Shown: positions 19,002-27,984, counted from the first letter of the stretch. The stretch is 64,000 nt of DNA from CAWBOV01 sp963790525 (GCA_963790525.1 CAWBOV010000005.1:1-64000); one strand, 5' to 3'. The notes: a model not told the origin generated them from the sequence alone. Program-made: numbers and translations.

Positions 19002-20357
19002 ATGATGGCGGGTGTGCGTCGAGCAGCGGTACCCCTGCTCGCGATGACCGTGGGGTTCGTCCTCGCCGACTCCGCAATCGTCACGCTTGCACTGCCCGAG
19101 ATCCTGCGCCGCCTCGGTGGAACCGTGGGGCAGGTCGCGTGGGTGCTCATCGCCTTCAACCTGGTGCTCGCGGTCGCGGTCGTGCCCGCCGCCTGGGTCT
19201 GTACGCGACGCGACCCGGCGCCGCTGTGTGCGGCGGGGATCGCCCTGTTCGGCGTGGCGTCGGTGGTGTGCGCGCTCGCCGGCTCCCTGCAGGTCCTCAT
19301 CGCCGCCCGGTGCGCCCAGGCCTTCGGTGGCGCGTTCGCCCTCGTGGGCTGTCTGGAGCTGCTGGTGGTGGCCACCGACGAGCGGCGCGGGGTGAGGACC
19401 TGGATCGCGGCGGGCGTGGTCGGCACGGCGATCGGGCCGGTGGCCGGCGGCGTGCTCACCGAAGCCTTCTCCTGGCAGGCCATCTTCGCCGTGCAGGTTC
19501 CGGTGGCGGTGCTCGCCGTCCCGGCCGCGTTCACCGCCCGCAGCAGGGTGTTCCGGCGGACCCGGGTGCACCGGCCGGCGATCGCGCCGAACGTCGCCCT
19601 GGTACTGCTGTCGGCCGCGTTGACCGCGGCTCTCTTCCTGCTGGTGCTCCTGCTCGTCGACGGATGGCGACGCTCTCCCGCGACGGCGGCGCTGACCGTC
19701 TCCGTCGTGCCGGTCGCGGCGTTCATCAGCACCCCGCTCGCCCGTCGGGCGCGTGCGGGACCGCGCCTGGAGGCTGCCGTCGGCTGCCTGCTCCTGGCCG
19801 GTGGGCTGGTGGGGTTGGCGCTGCCGCCGTCGGCGGCCCTCGCATGGACGGTCGGCCCACAGGTGCTCGTCGGACTGGGCCTCGGGCTGACCGTGGACAC
19901 GCTGACCGCTGAGGCGCTGCGCGACCGGTTGCCGCGGGCGATGCACGGCGGCTGGACGATCGGCGCGCGCCACCTCGGAGTCGTGCTCGGGTTGGCGTTG
20001 CTGACCCCCGTGTTCACCGCCGACCTGCGTGATGCCCGGGTGCCCGCCCAGGAGGCCATCACCGCCTACGTGCTCGACGCCCCGCTGCAGACCGGTGACA
20101 AGATCGCGCTCGCGCGGGGGCTGAGCGACGAGTTGGCTGCCGAGCACGGGCGGGTGCCCGACCTGCGTCCCGTCTTCGCCGCGCTGCGTCTGCCGGCCGC
20201 GGAGCGTCCGGCCGCCGCGACACTCGAGCGCGAGCTCGACGGACAGCTCGAACGGGCTGCCACGCAGGCGTTCCGCGACTCGTTCCTGATCGCGGCGGGC
20301 CTCGCGTTGCTTGCGATGATCCCGCTCATCCCGCGTCGCCGGCGCGTGATCACGTGA
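19002..20357 (+). CDS. MFS transporter (drug/H+ antiporter type)
   Basis: This major facilitator transporter has about 451 aa and many membrane helices. Helix 1 is VPLLAMTVGFVLADSAIVTL, with LALPEILRRLGG and the VAWVLIAFNLVLAVAV segment typical of DHA2-like efflux pumps. GTAIGPVAGGVLTEAFSWQ is motif C (G-x-x-x-G-P-x-x-G-G), which marks antiporters. The C-terminal part has a long extracellular or periplasmic-loop-like stretch (RVPAQEAITAYVLDAPLQTG) before the last helix. ATG 19002 (or 19005) is the first good start. The stop overlaps the next gene (GTGA), implying joint function. Substrate unknown. Confidence 0.85.
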   Translation: MMAGVRRAAVPLLAMTVGFVLADSAIVTLALPEILRRLGGTVGQVAWVLIAFNLVLAVAVVPAAWVCTRRDPAPLCAAGIALFGVASVVCALAGSLQVLIAARCAQAFGGAFALVGCLELLVVATDERRGVRTWIAAGVVGTAIGPVAGGVLTEAFSWQAIFAVQVPVAVLAVPAAFTARSRVFRRTRVHRPAIAPNVALVLLSAALTAALFLLVLLLVDGWRRSPATAALTVSVVPVAAFISTPLARRARAGPRLEAAVGCLLLAGGLVGLALPPSAALAWTVGPQVLVGLGLGLTVDTLTAEALRDRLPRAMHGGWTIGARHLGVVLGLALLTPVFTADLRDARVPAQEAITAYVLDAPLQTGDKIALARGLSDELAAEHGRVPDLRPVFAALRLPAAERPAAATLERELDGQLERAATQAFRDSFLIAAGLALLAMIPLIPRRRRVIT

Positions 20358-20974
20358 GGTCCGAACGCGGACTGCGTGCCGCGGCGTTGCCGCTCGTCGC
20401 GGTGGCGCTCGTCGCTGCGGTCCTCGGTGTCCAGGTCGCCAACGGCGGCGGCCATTTCACCCCTGCCCGATCGGCCTCGCCGTGCGCCCAGCGGACCGTC
20501 GCCCCCGTCTCGACCGGTATCGAGGGACTCGGTGAGCGATTGGTGCTGCTGGGGCTCGACGGTGCCGCCTGCCGCCTGGGAGTGACGCGCGAGGCTCTCA
20601 CGCTCGAACTCGCCCGACCGGGCCCGCAGCCCACCCAGGCTCAGATCGACGCCCTGCGCGCCGGCCTGCTCCACGCCGTGGACGTCATGAAGGCCGACGG
20701 CACGCTTCCGCCCGCGTCCGCGCTCACCGACGAGGCACTCGACGACTCGAATCTGAACGGTTTCGTCAAGGCCGCCATCCGCGCCCTGCCCGACTCGGTC
20801 GTCGACAGCGCCCTCAAGACCGATGACGTGCTCCGGCGCGCCATCAACGGCCTCGACCTGCGCATGCTGCTCGCCAACCTCGACAACTCCGCCGACCTCA
20901 CGCAGCAGATCAACGCGGCCGTCACCGACGCAGTGAAGCGTTCCCTCGAAGCGCGCCTCCGCGGCCTGATCTGA
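20354..20974 (+). CDS. Membrane-anchored or secreted protein coupled to the MFS pump
   Basis: This 206-aa protein starts at GTG 20354, overlapping the MFS stop by 4 bases. One N-terminal hydrophobic segment (AAALPLVAVALVAAVLGVQV) is a signal anchor or signal peptide. The outer part has two Cys (SPCAQRTV and AACRLGVT) that could pair, then helical repeats rich in Asp and Leu (IEGLGERLVLLGLDGA, DLRMLLANLDNSADL). No family recognised. The coupling suggests an extracytoplasmic accessory of the transporter. Confidence 0.7.
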   Translation: MRSERGLRAAALPLVAVALVAAVLGVQVANGGGHFTPARSASPCAQRTVAPVSTGIEGLGERLVLLGLDGAACRLGVTREALTLELARPGPQPTQAQIDALRAGLLHAVDVMKADGTLPPASALTDEALDDSNLNGFVKAAIRALPDSVVDSALKTDDVLRRAINGLDLRMLLANLDNSADLTQQINAAVTDAVKRSLEARLRGLI

Positions 20975-21026
20975 CCGAGGATCCGGCGCGACGGGCACCA
21001 TCGCGACCCAGCGCCCGCGCAGAGGC

Positions 21027-21060
21027 GTTGACGCGTCGCTCCGGCACCGGTAGCGTCAAC
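21027..21060 (+). promoter_or_regulatory. Sigma-70-like promoter inside an inverted repeat
   Basis: TTGACG (21028-21033), 17-bp spacer, TAGCGT (21051-21056). The same bases form an inverted repeat, GTTGACGC at 21027-21034 and GCGTCAAC at 21053-21060, so a dimeric repressor would cover both promoter elements. It precedes the ArsR-type gene, suggesting autoregulation. Confidence 0.5.
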
Positions 21061-21098
21061 GTTAAAGTGATTGCTTGAATGAATTGAAGGGGGGACGG

Positions 21099-21541
21099 AT
21101 GACCACACCGGTGGCGAGCATCTTCGCCGCCCTGGGTGATCCCGTCCGCAGCACCATCGTGAGCAGGCTGGCGACGGGCGATGCGACCGTCGGTGAGCTC
21201 GCCGCCCTGTTCACGATCAGTTTCCAGGCCGTCTCGCAGCAGATCGGCACGCTCGAACGGGCCGGGCTGGTCACTCGCCACAGCGAGGGGCGCACCCGGC
21301 GCGTGCACCTGGAGGCCGAGCCGATCGACCAGGCGGCGCGGTGGATGGAGGCTCGCCGGCTCCGGCTCGAAGAGCGCTACCAGCGCCTGGACGACGTCCT
21401 GGCCGAGGCACTCTCCGCGCAACTTCCCCTCGACCCCGTGGACCCCGTGGACCCCGGGACCCCGGGACAGCACCACTGCCACCCGACCGACCGACCGCCA
21501 CACCACCCGCACGATCCCACCGCAGAAAGGACCGGACATGA
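21099..21541 (+). CDS. ArsR-family winged-helix regulator
   Basis: A small ArsR/HTH_20 regulator: IFAALGDPVRSTIVSRLATG, recognition helix region LFTISFQAVSQQIGTLERAG and wing VTRHSEGRTRRVHLEAEP. A GGGGGGA ribosome site precedes ATG 21099. The frame of the helix-turn-helix never stops before the next gene. A shift within the GACCCC repeat tract (21432-21467) gives a short tail ending in a TGA at 21541, overlapping the ATG of the SRPBCC gene. I take that as the true end. ArsR plus AHSA1/SRPBCC pairs are common. The repressor probably binds its own promoter. Confidence 0.85.
21432..21467 (+). repeat. 9-bp tandem repeat tract (GACCCCGTG-like, about 4 units)
   Basis: Two exact GACCCCGTG units followed by two near copies (GACCCCGGG, ACCCCGGGA), encoding Asp-Pro-Val/Gly near the ArsR C-terminus. 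The coding frame is lost at or just after this tract. Confidence 0.6.
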
Positions 21542-22053
21542 CCCGGCACGATCTCCAGCGCCCCGGCGCCACCACCCACTCCCGCGTCGGGGAGCAGAGC
21601 CTGCAGCACCGCCGCGAGTTCGATGCTCCCGCGGCGCTGGTCCAGCGCGCGCACACCGACCCGGCCCTGTTCTCCGGCTGGATGGGCCCGCGCGGCACCA
21701 CGGTGCGCCTCGACCGCTTCGACGCCACCACCGGCGGCGCCTTCCGCTACGTCGTGCAGTCCGACACCGGTGGGAGCTGGGCCTTCCGCGGCTCGTACCA
21801 CCTCGTCGGCGACGGCGTCATCGTCCACACCTGGGAGTACGAGGACGAGCCCGGCGCGACCCTGGAGACGCTGCGGTTCACCGACCTGCCCGACGGGCGC
21901 AGCGCGCTGACCATCAGCTCCACCTTCACCTCGAAGGAGGCCTGCGACGCCATGCTGGCCAGTGGGATGGACGCCGGGATGGACGAGGATTTCGAGCGCC
22001 TCGACGCGGTGCTCGCCCGTGCGGCAGCGGACGGTCAGGCGGTCGTGAACTGA
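21538..22053 (+). CDS. SRPBCC (AHSA1-like) domain protein
   Basis: This 171-aa START/Bet v1-like ligand-binding protein has the AHSA1 pattern: LQHRREFDAPAALVQRAHTD, LFSGWMGPRGTTVRLDRFD, GGAFRYVVQSD and the final helix MDAGMDEDFERLDAVLAR. Such proteins bind hydrophobic ligands, and in ArsR pairs they are often the only regulated gene. Its ATG overlaps the corrected ArsR stop. Its end overlaps the convergent beta-glucosidase by 19 bp. Confidence 0.85.
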   Translation: MTRHDLQRPGATTHSRVGEQSLQHRREFDAPAALVQRAHTDPALFSGWMGPRGTTVRLDRFDATTGGAFRYVVQSDTGGSWAFRGSYHLVGDGVIVHTWEYEDEPGATLETLRFTDLPDGRSALTISSTFTSKEACDAMLASGMDAGMDEDFERLDAVLARAAADGQAVVN

Positions 22054-24299
22054 GCCGTGAGGTCTGCCGTGGAGTCCCCACCGACGAACACGTCGAAGGT
22101 GCTCGCCTCCAGCACCCAGTCGCGGCGGGCCGCGTTCCAGTAGCGCAGCTCGTCGGGGCCGAGGGTGAACCGCAGGGTCCGGGACTCGCCGGCGTCGAGC
22201 GTGATCCGGCGGAAGCCCTTGAGCTCGCGGACCGGTCGGGACGCGGAGCCGTGCTGCTGGTGCAGGTACACCTGCACCACCTCGTCGCCGGTGCGGTCGC
22301 CGACATTGGTGACGGTGACCGTGACGCTCAGCTGATCGCCGACGCTCAGTTGCGCGGGATCGAGCGGTGAGGGCGGAGTACTCGAAGGAGCCGTAGGACA
22401 GCCCGTGGCCGAAGGGGAACAGCGGCGTGCTCGCCTCGTCCCAGTACCGGCGTGACTGGTTCTCGGGCTCGTGCGAACGCGTGTGGGCGTACAGCATGGG
22501 CACCTGGCCGACGGTCCGTGGCCACGAGAACGGCAGCTTGCCGCCGGGCGGGACGTCACCGAACAACACGTCCGCCACGGCAGCTCCGCCGGACGTGCCG
22601 GGGTACCAGATGTCGAGGATCGCGGGGATGTGATCGGCCGGCCAGCGCAGGTCGAGCGGGCGGCCGTTCATGACGAGCAGGACGACAGGGGTTCCCGTCG
22701 CGGCCACCGCCTGCAGCAGCGCGAGCTGCCCGCCGGGGAGGTCGAGGCTCGAGCGGGAGGCGGCCTCACCGATCATGTTCTGCCACTCGCCGAGGACCAC
22801 CACCGCGACGTCGGACTCCCGGGCGGCGTCGACGGCCCGCTCCAGTTCGGCCGCGTCGTCGAAATCGACGGGATCCACCGGGGCGTTGCCACCGAACATG
22901 TCGAACATGGACGGGAAGGTTCGCTGGGCCGGCCGGATCCCCGGTCGATGACGAACCTCCACGTCCGGGCCGACATGGGCCTTGATGCCGTCCAGCACCG
23001 TCACCGTCTCGTCGAGATCGAAGTCGAAGCACCACGGACCGAGGGTGTCGCGACGGGAGTCGGCCAGCGGTCCGATCACGGCGATGGACGCCGGCGACCG
23101 CAGCGGCAGCAGTCCGCCCTCGTTGCGGAGCAGCACCATGCGAACGGTGGGCGGCCTCGCGCGCCGCCACCCGGTGCGCGGGGTCGGCCAGGACGGCGCG
23201 GGCCCGGTCCTCGTCGACGTAGGGCTGGTCGAACAGCCCCAGCGCGTCCTTGACCGTGAGGATGCGGCGGACGCTCTCGTCGAGCCGCGCGATGTCCACC
23301 GCACCGCTGTCGACGGCCTCGGGCAGGTGCGCGTACGCCGCATCGGCGATCGCCATCTCCAGGTCCAGCCCGGCCTCCAGCGCGCGACCGGCCGCATCGG
23401 TCAGGTCCGTCGCGAAACCGTGCGTGCAGAGGTTGCGCACCGCCTGGGCGTCACTGACCAGGAAGCCGGCGAAACCCCAGGTGTCGCGCAGCACGGTCCG
23501 CAGCAGCCACTCGTTCCCGGTGGCGGGGACGCCGTTCAGGTCCATGTACGCGGTCATGATGTTCGCGGCGCCGGCCTCGACCACCGCGCGGAAGGGCGGC
23601 AGGTAGACGTTCCACAGCTCCGAGTCGGACAGGTTGACCTCGTCGTAGTCCCTGCCACCCAGCGCGGCGCCGTAGCCGGCGAAGTGCTTCGGCCCGGCGA
23701 GGATGTGCTCCGGCATGCCGACCCGGTCGCCCTGGAACCCGCGGACCTGCGCGACGGCGACGGCGGCGCCGAGGTACGGATCCTCGCCCGCGCTCTCGAT
23801 GATGCGTCCCCAGCGAGGGTCGCGGGCGATGTCGACCATCGGCGCGAACGACCAGTGGATGCCGACCGCGCGGGCCTCTCGGGCCGCGATCGTCTGGCCG
23901 CGCTCGATCGCTGCCGGATCCCACGATGCGGCCATGGCGATGGGGACCGGGAAGATCGTGCGCAGGCCGTGGATGACGTCGAAGCCGAAGAGGGCGGGAA
24001 TGCCCAGGCGGTTGCCCTCGACCGTCAGCCGTTGCAGGCGGTTCACCTCGCTCGGGTCGGTGACGAACAGGAGCGACCCCGCTCCCCCGACCCCGAGCGC
24101 GGCCTCGACCATCTCCGGCTGCGCGGACCCGGTCCACCTCGAGCGGAGTCTCGGCGTCGGTCGGCGGGAGACGGAAGTAGAAGTACTGGGTGAGCTGGCC
24201 GGCCTTCTCCGCGATCGTCATCTGCGACAGCAGCGCGTCGACCCGCGCGCGGACGTCGTCGCCGGAATCACGAGGCTCTGCTGGTCCCGACGTGGTCAT
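22035..24299 (-). CDS. bglX: Beta-glucosidase, glycoside hydrolase family 3
   Basis: This GH3 enzyme of about 754 codons hydrolyses beta-glucosides. Domain order: N-terminal barrel with LGIPALFGFDVIHGLRTIFP, FAPMVDIARDPRWGRIIESA and AGPKHFAGYG; catalytic Asp nucleophile in FAGFLVSDAQAV; the alpha/beta sandwich with LLRNEGGLLPLRSP, NMIGEAASRSSLDLPGGQ and YPGTSGGAAVADVLFG; and a C-terminal fibronectin-like domain (VTVTVTNVGDRTGDEVVQVY). Three frame changes (about 24120, 23150 and 22365) interrupt it. No signal peptide, so it is probably cytoplasmic and acts on imported oligosaccharides. No sugar transporter is adjacent. The symbol rests on family similarity. Confidence 0.85.
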
Positions 24300-24480
24300 C
24301 GATCGCTCCTTGCCACTCGCGCTCGGATTGCCCGGCGCGCCGAACCTGCGCGCCGACCCGGCATATCTCTACCCCAGTGGGTGGCCGCCGCGCCAGCGCT
24401 TCGCGATGGAGGGCGTCACGGCCGCCAGGGTCCCGTGCAGAGCAGACCCGGACCCGTGACGCCGTCCCCGCGGCGGTGGA

Positions 24481-24636
24481 TCAGTACCAGTGCTTACGCC
24501 CGCCGATCTCGCGGCCGGCGACTCCGGCGATCGCGAGAACGGCGCCGATCACCAGGACGATGATGCCCAGGATCCAGATGATGTGGACGGCGGCGATGAA
24601 GCCGATGATGAGTAGGACGATGCCGAGAACGATCAT
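24481..24636 (-). CDS. Small hydrophobic membrane protein (DUF6131-like)
   Basis: A 51-aa protein from ATG 24636, preceded by AAGGAG. It is almost wholly two membrane helices (LGIVLLIIGFIAAVHIIWIL, then IIVLVIGAVLAIAGVAG) with a short polar tail REIGGRKHWY. Such small proteins are abundant in actinobacteria and tied to stress, without known mechanism. It faces the LuxR response-regulator gene across the twin ACCCCTAGG sites. The 181-bp gap on its 3' side, up to the beta-glucosidase start, shows nothing. Confidence 0.75.
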   Translation of the reverse strand: MIVLGIVLLIIGFIAAVHIIWILGIIVLVIGAVLAIAGVAGREIGGRKHWY

Positions 24637-24708
24637 GTGCCGGTACTCCTTGGCGTGATGTCCGCGGTTCTCCGCGGTTGAGCACTGCGCCCGGATGATC
24701 ACTCAACC

Positions 24709-24739
24709 ACCCCTAGGGCGGGTGCGGTACACCCCTAGG
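24709..24739. promoter_or_regulatory. Twin ACCCCTAGG operator-like sites
   Basis: ACCCCTAGG occurs exactly at 24709-24717 and 24731-24739, 22 bp (two helical turns) apart on the same face. Each contains the palindrome CCTAGG. They sit between the small membrane protein gene (minus) and the response-regulator gene (plus). A tandem TCCGCGGTT repeat lies just left (24661-24679). A TAGGTT -10-like element follows at 24740-24745. Confidence 0.5.
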
Positions 24740-24755
24740 TAGGTTTATCGTCGCA

Positions 24756-25424
24756 GTGATGCCGCCCGCCCGACGCCCGATCACCGTGGCGCTCGTCGAT
24801 GACTACGACGTCGTGCTCCGCGGCGTGGCCCACATGTTCGACCAGTACCGCGACCGGGTGGTGGTCGCCGAGCTCGACGCCAACGAGCCGGTCGACGACG
24901 TCGTCGACATCGTGCTCTACGACTCCTTCGCCCAACCCGAATCCGATCAGGACGAGATCAGCGTGCTGGTCGGCCATCCCCGCGCCCGGCAGGTCGTCAT
25001 CTACACCTGGAACTTCCGACCCGACCTCATCGACAGCGCCCGCCGCCAGGGCGTGCACGGCTACCTGTCCAAGACCCTGACCGCCGGCGAGCTGGTCGCC
25101 GCGCTGGAAGCCGTGCACGCCGGCGAGGTGGTCGTCAGCGATCCGCCGCCGCGCGCCCGCAGCGCCGTCGGGCTGGAGTGGCCCGGGCGCGGCGAGGGGC
25201 TCACCGACCGCGAGTCCGAGATCCTGGCGCTGATCACCCAGGGCAAGAACAACGCCGAGGTCGCCGCCCTGACCTATCTGAGCCCCAACACCGTCAAGTC
25301 CTACATCCGCAGCATCTACCGCAAGATCGGCGTGACCAGCCGCACCCAGGCCGTGCTCTGGGGCGTCCGGCACGGCTTCACGCCCGACCACCACCGCATC
25401 GATCACTGGCGCGGCGGCCCGTAA
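24756..25424 (+). CDS. LuxR/NarL-family response regulator, atypical receiver
   Basis: The protein has 222 aa (GTG 24756; ATG 24759 is equally possible). The receiver domain begins ITVALVDDYDVVLRGVAHMF with the acidic pair, but the phospho-acceptor strand reads VVDIVLYDSFAQPES, so an Asp is present in an unusual setting. The Lys switch is GYLSKTLTAGELV. The C-terminal LuxR helix-turn-helix is clear (LTDRESEILALITQGKNNAE, then NTVKSYIRSIYRKIGV). No kinase gene is nearby, so it may be an orphan. The twin sites in its promoter are candidate targets. Confidence 0.85.
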   Translation: MMPPARRPITVALVDDYDVVLRGVAHMFDQYRDRVVVAELDANEPVDDVVDIVLYDSFAQPESDQDEISVLVGHPRARQVVIYTWNFRPDLIDSARRQGVHGYLSKTLTAGELVAALEAVHAGEVVVSDPPPRARSAVGLEWPGRGEGLTDRESEILALITQGKNNAEVAALTYLSPNTVKSYIRSIYRKIGVTSRTQAVLWGVRHGFTPDHHRIDHWRGGP

Positions 25425-25454
25425 CGGCTGGGGCCGGCGAAGCGGCTGTGGGCG

Positions 25455-26120
25455 TCAGATCGCCCGGTGACCCGGCGGGGTGGCATCGTGCCCGGGTTCG
25501 ACGCGCCGCGCGCGGGAGCCGAGCTCGGGGTGACGCAGCAGATCGTCCACCAGCGCGGCGGGACCGCCGACACACGTCCAGTCGTCGTCCCACAAGGTCG
25601 ACACCAGCCAGCTGCGGTCCGCCGGGAACATCAGATTCGGCAGGCGGCCCGACCAGAACGATCCCGGGTCCGCGCGGCGCCACGTCGCGGCCTGGTCCGC
25701 GCCGGCCCGGACGACCACGTACGGCCAGTCCGCGTAGAGACGCACCCGGGGCGCCTGGGAGAAGACGACGTCATCGGCGCCGGTCTCCAGGTAGCCGAGC
25801 CACCACGGCTCATCGGCGGTGTGGGCGCGCAGGATCGACATGAGCGCCGCGTCATGGCGAGCCTGGTCGGCAGGGTCCTCCGGCAGCACGATCGTCGCGT
25901 AGGCGTCGAACACCGCGGGGACGGCGGACGTGATCGTCGTGTCCACCGTGGTGCCCGCCGGGATCCATGCGACGGTCGCGGCCGTGCCGAGCGGCCAGTA
26001 CGCCCCGTCGCGGAGGACCTCGGTGACGGACGGGTACGGGGCGGGCTCGACGGCCCCGCCGGGCGGCGTCCACCGCGCGGGCACCGCATCGGCCGCTTCA
26101 CCACCACCGTCACCGGACAT
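25455..26120 (-). CDS. Hypothetical protein
   Basis: A 221-aa soluble protein without signal or membrane helix. Visible features are a Trp-rich region (HTADEPWWLGYLETGADDVVF) and ADRSWLVSTLWDDDWTCVGG near the C-terminus. The latter matches the pattern of small actinobacterial proteins of unknown function that are predicted to bind ligands or to act in toxin immunity, but I recognise no defined family. It is convergent with the response regulator (30 bases between stops). Confidence 0.6.
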   Translation of the reverse strand: MSGDGGGEAADAVPARWTPPGGAVEPAPYPSVTEVLRDGAYWPLGTAATVAWIPAGTTVDTTITSAVPAVFDAYATIVLPEDPADQARHDAALMSILRAHTADEPWWLGYLETGADDVVFSQAPRVRLYADWPYVVVRAGADQAATWRRADPGSFWSGRLPNLMFPADRSWLVSTLWDDDWTCVGGPAALVDDLLRHPELGSRARRVEPGHDATPPGHRAI

Positions 26121-26217
26121 CGCCGCAGCCTAACCGCAACCGCCGATTCGCTCGCGTGGATTTCTCCGGTGCGAGTGCCCTCCGGTGGCGAGTTCATACA
26201 CGGCTCGACGCCGCGCC

Positions 26218-26508
26218 CTAGACGAACTCGGACAGCCCCCGCTGCAGGTCCTCCGCATTCATGACCGGGGTGATGTGCACCTCTGCGTTCAACTCCTGGA
26301 AGAACGGTTCGGCGAAAGCCGGGATCGCCGACGTGTCGGCCAGATCGAATACGACGAACGCGTTCCGTCGGCCGTCCAGGGTCCCGAAATACATCGCCTC
26401 CGGCTTCCACCGCTCCGCGGCCTGCTGGACGACCTTCGGCAGCGAACCGCTCGAAATACCTTGATTTCCCGCCTCGACCGGTATCGAGATCCTTGCCATG
26501 ACACGCAT
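26218..26508 (-). CDS. Conserved hypothetical protein, 96 aa
   Basis: A small single-domain protein (MARISIPVEAGNQGISSGSL to MNAEDLQRGLSEFV). The strand-helix pattern FVVFDLADTSAIPAFAEPFF and EVHITPVMNAEDL suits a ferredoxin-like alpha/beta fold as in antibiotic-monooxygenase-like dimers. I know of this family as conserved and unnamed. Start at 26508 (MRVMARIS) or 26499; the second gives the conserved N-terminus. Confidence 0.7.
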   Translation of the reverse strand: MRVMARISIPVEAGNQGISSGSLPKVVQQAAERWKPEAMYFGTLDGRRNAFVVFDLADTSAIPAFAEPFFQELNAEVHITPVMNAEDLQRGLSEFV

Positions 26509-26614
26509 CCGGCACCCCCGTCGTCGAAAGATGCGCGCATCCTACTGCGGTGTGATCCAGATCACAACAAACAAGTCATTCACCGGCGGCGCATTGTTCG
26601 ACAGAAAGGAATTG

Positions 26615-26986
26615 TCAGACGGCGGGCTTGGCGTATTCGGCGAAACCCTGCCAGTCGATGACCACGCAGGGCTCGTCACCGACGATCCAGGCGTCATGCC
26701 CCGGGGCCATGATCGCGACGTCACCGGGGCCGTATTCGAGCTCCTCGCCGCTCCCGGTCATGATCACCTTCATCCGGCCGGAGACGAAGTAGCAGGCGTG
26801 CGCCGCCTCGCAGGAGTCGGTGCCGGCGATGGGTTTGACGTGGGTCGACCAGCGCCAGCCCGGTTGGAAGGTGGCCCGCCCGACCGGGGCGACGTCGAGA
26901 TTCACCAGCTCCAACCGGCCGCTGTTGTCGGTGAACGGGCGGACCTCGTCGGGCTCGTCGAGGCTCTTGCGGATCAGTGCGGTCAT
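26615..26986 (-). CDS. Cupin-domain protein
   Basis: This 123-aa single cupin barrel has motif 1 around THVKPIAGTDSCEAAHACYF and motif 2 GPGDVAIMAPGHDAWIV. The usual metal-binding His set is only partly visible (His in THV and EAAHA, His in PGHDAW). Its ATG at 26986 overlaps the sulfurtransferase stop by 4 bases, so it is co-made with that enzyme. Cupins in this setting may be thiol dioxygenase-like or sugar-binding. The pairing hints at sulfur or thiol metabolism (inference). Confidence 0.8.
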   Translation of the reverse strand: MTALIRKSLDEPDEVRPFTDNSGRLELVNLDVAPVGRATFQPGWRWSTHVKPIAGTDSCEAAHACYFVSGRMKVIMTGSGEELEYGPGDVAIMAPGHDAWIVGDEPCVVIDWQGFAEYAKPAV

Positions 26987-27873
26987 GACTGGTACCTCCG
27001 GTCGTCGTCGATATCGGACTGGACAGGTGTGTCGGGTCGGCGGCCCCACTCGGCCCACGACCCGTCGTAGACGCGCACGTTGTCGCGCCCGAGCAGGCGG
27101 GTGAGGACGAACCAGGCGCTCGCCGCCCGGCCGCCGATCGTGCAGTAGGTGATCAGCTCGTCGTCGCCGTCGAGGTCGACGGAGGAGAACACGCGGCGCA
27201 GTTCCGCGGGCGACCGGAACGCGCCCCGAGGTCGTACAGGCCCTCGTACGCGCCGTCCTCGGGGCGGTCGAGGGGCTGATGGATCGCAGTGGGGACGTGC
27301 CCGGCGCGCCCGCCCGGCTCCATCCCGCCGGAGGGCCAGAACCGTTTCCCGGTGTACTCGGCTGCCGAGCGGACGTCGACCAGGCGTGACGCGAGGGTCG
27401 GTGATCGCGGCGCACACGTCGCTCCGACAAGCTCGGATCCGTGCGTCGGGAGCGCCCAGCCGGTACCGATCGACCGCCGGCGGCGAGCCGGCCGAGGTCG
27501 TCCAGGGGTGTCCGTCCGCGCGCCAGGCCTCGCGGGAGCAGTCGAGGATCCGGGCATCGGCGTGGCCGTGCAAGGCCAGCAACCACACGCCCAGGGCGGG
27601 ACCGTAGCCGTAGCAGACCACGGTCGAGTCGGGGGTGATGCCCGATCGGCTGAGCAGCCCTGCGATCGCTGCGGGCGGGACCGTCCGGTACTCGGGGTCC
27701 TTGAGGTCGGCGTAGATGTTCCACAACACCGCGCCGTCGATGTGCCCGTCGGCGTAGGCCGCCGGGCTGACATCCACCTCCACGACCCGCACCCCCGGGT
27801 CGCGCAGGTGCTCGGCCAGCCAGTCCGCGCTCACCAGCGCGGTGCGCTTGTTAGTCGATGTCGTCGTCGTCAT
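26983..27873 (-). CDS. Sulfurtransferase, two rhodanese domains
   Basis: This second thiosulfate/mercaptopyruvate-type sulfurtransferase in the window has about 297 codons from ATG 27873. Domain 1: LVSADWLAEHLRDPGVRVVE, HIDGAVLWNIYADLKDPEYR and VVCYGYGPALGVWLLALHGH. Domain 2: RLVDVRSAAEYTGKRF in another frame, then the active loop ITYCTIGGRASAWFVLTRLL and final YDGSWAEWG. Two frame changes that compensate one another (about 27430 and 27220) lie between. Its stop overlaps the start of the cupin gene. Actinobacterial CysA-like sulfurtransferases share these motifs. Confidence 0.82.
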   Translation of the reverse strand: MTTTTSTNKRTALVSADWLAEHLRDPGVRVVEVDVSPAAYADGHIDGAVLWNIYADLKDPEYRTVPPAAIAGLLSRSGITPDSTVVCYGYGPALGVWLLALHGHADARILDCSREAWRADGHPWTTSAGSPPAVDRYRLGAPDARIRACRSDVCAAITDPRVTPGRRPLGSRVHRETVLALRRDGAGRARRARPHCDPSAPRPPRGRRVRGPVRPRGAFRSPAELRRVFSSVDLDGDDELITYCTIGGRAASAWFVLTRLLGRDNVRVYDGSWAEWGRRPDTPVQSDIDDDRRYQS

Positions 27874-27984
27874 CGGGAAACTCCTCGCGATTCGGTTGAT
27901 CACTCACCGCGAACGTTCTACGACACGACACTTGCCGGCACATTGGCGAAACCTTGGCGCGACCACGCGAGGGGCCGGGCGGGG

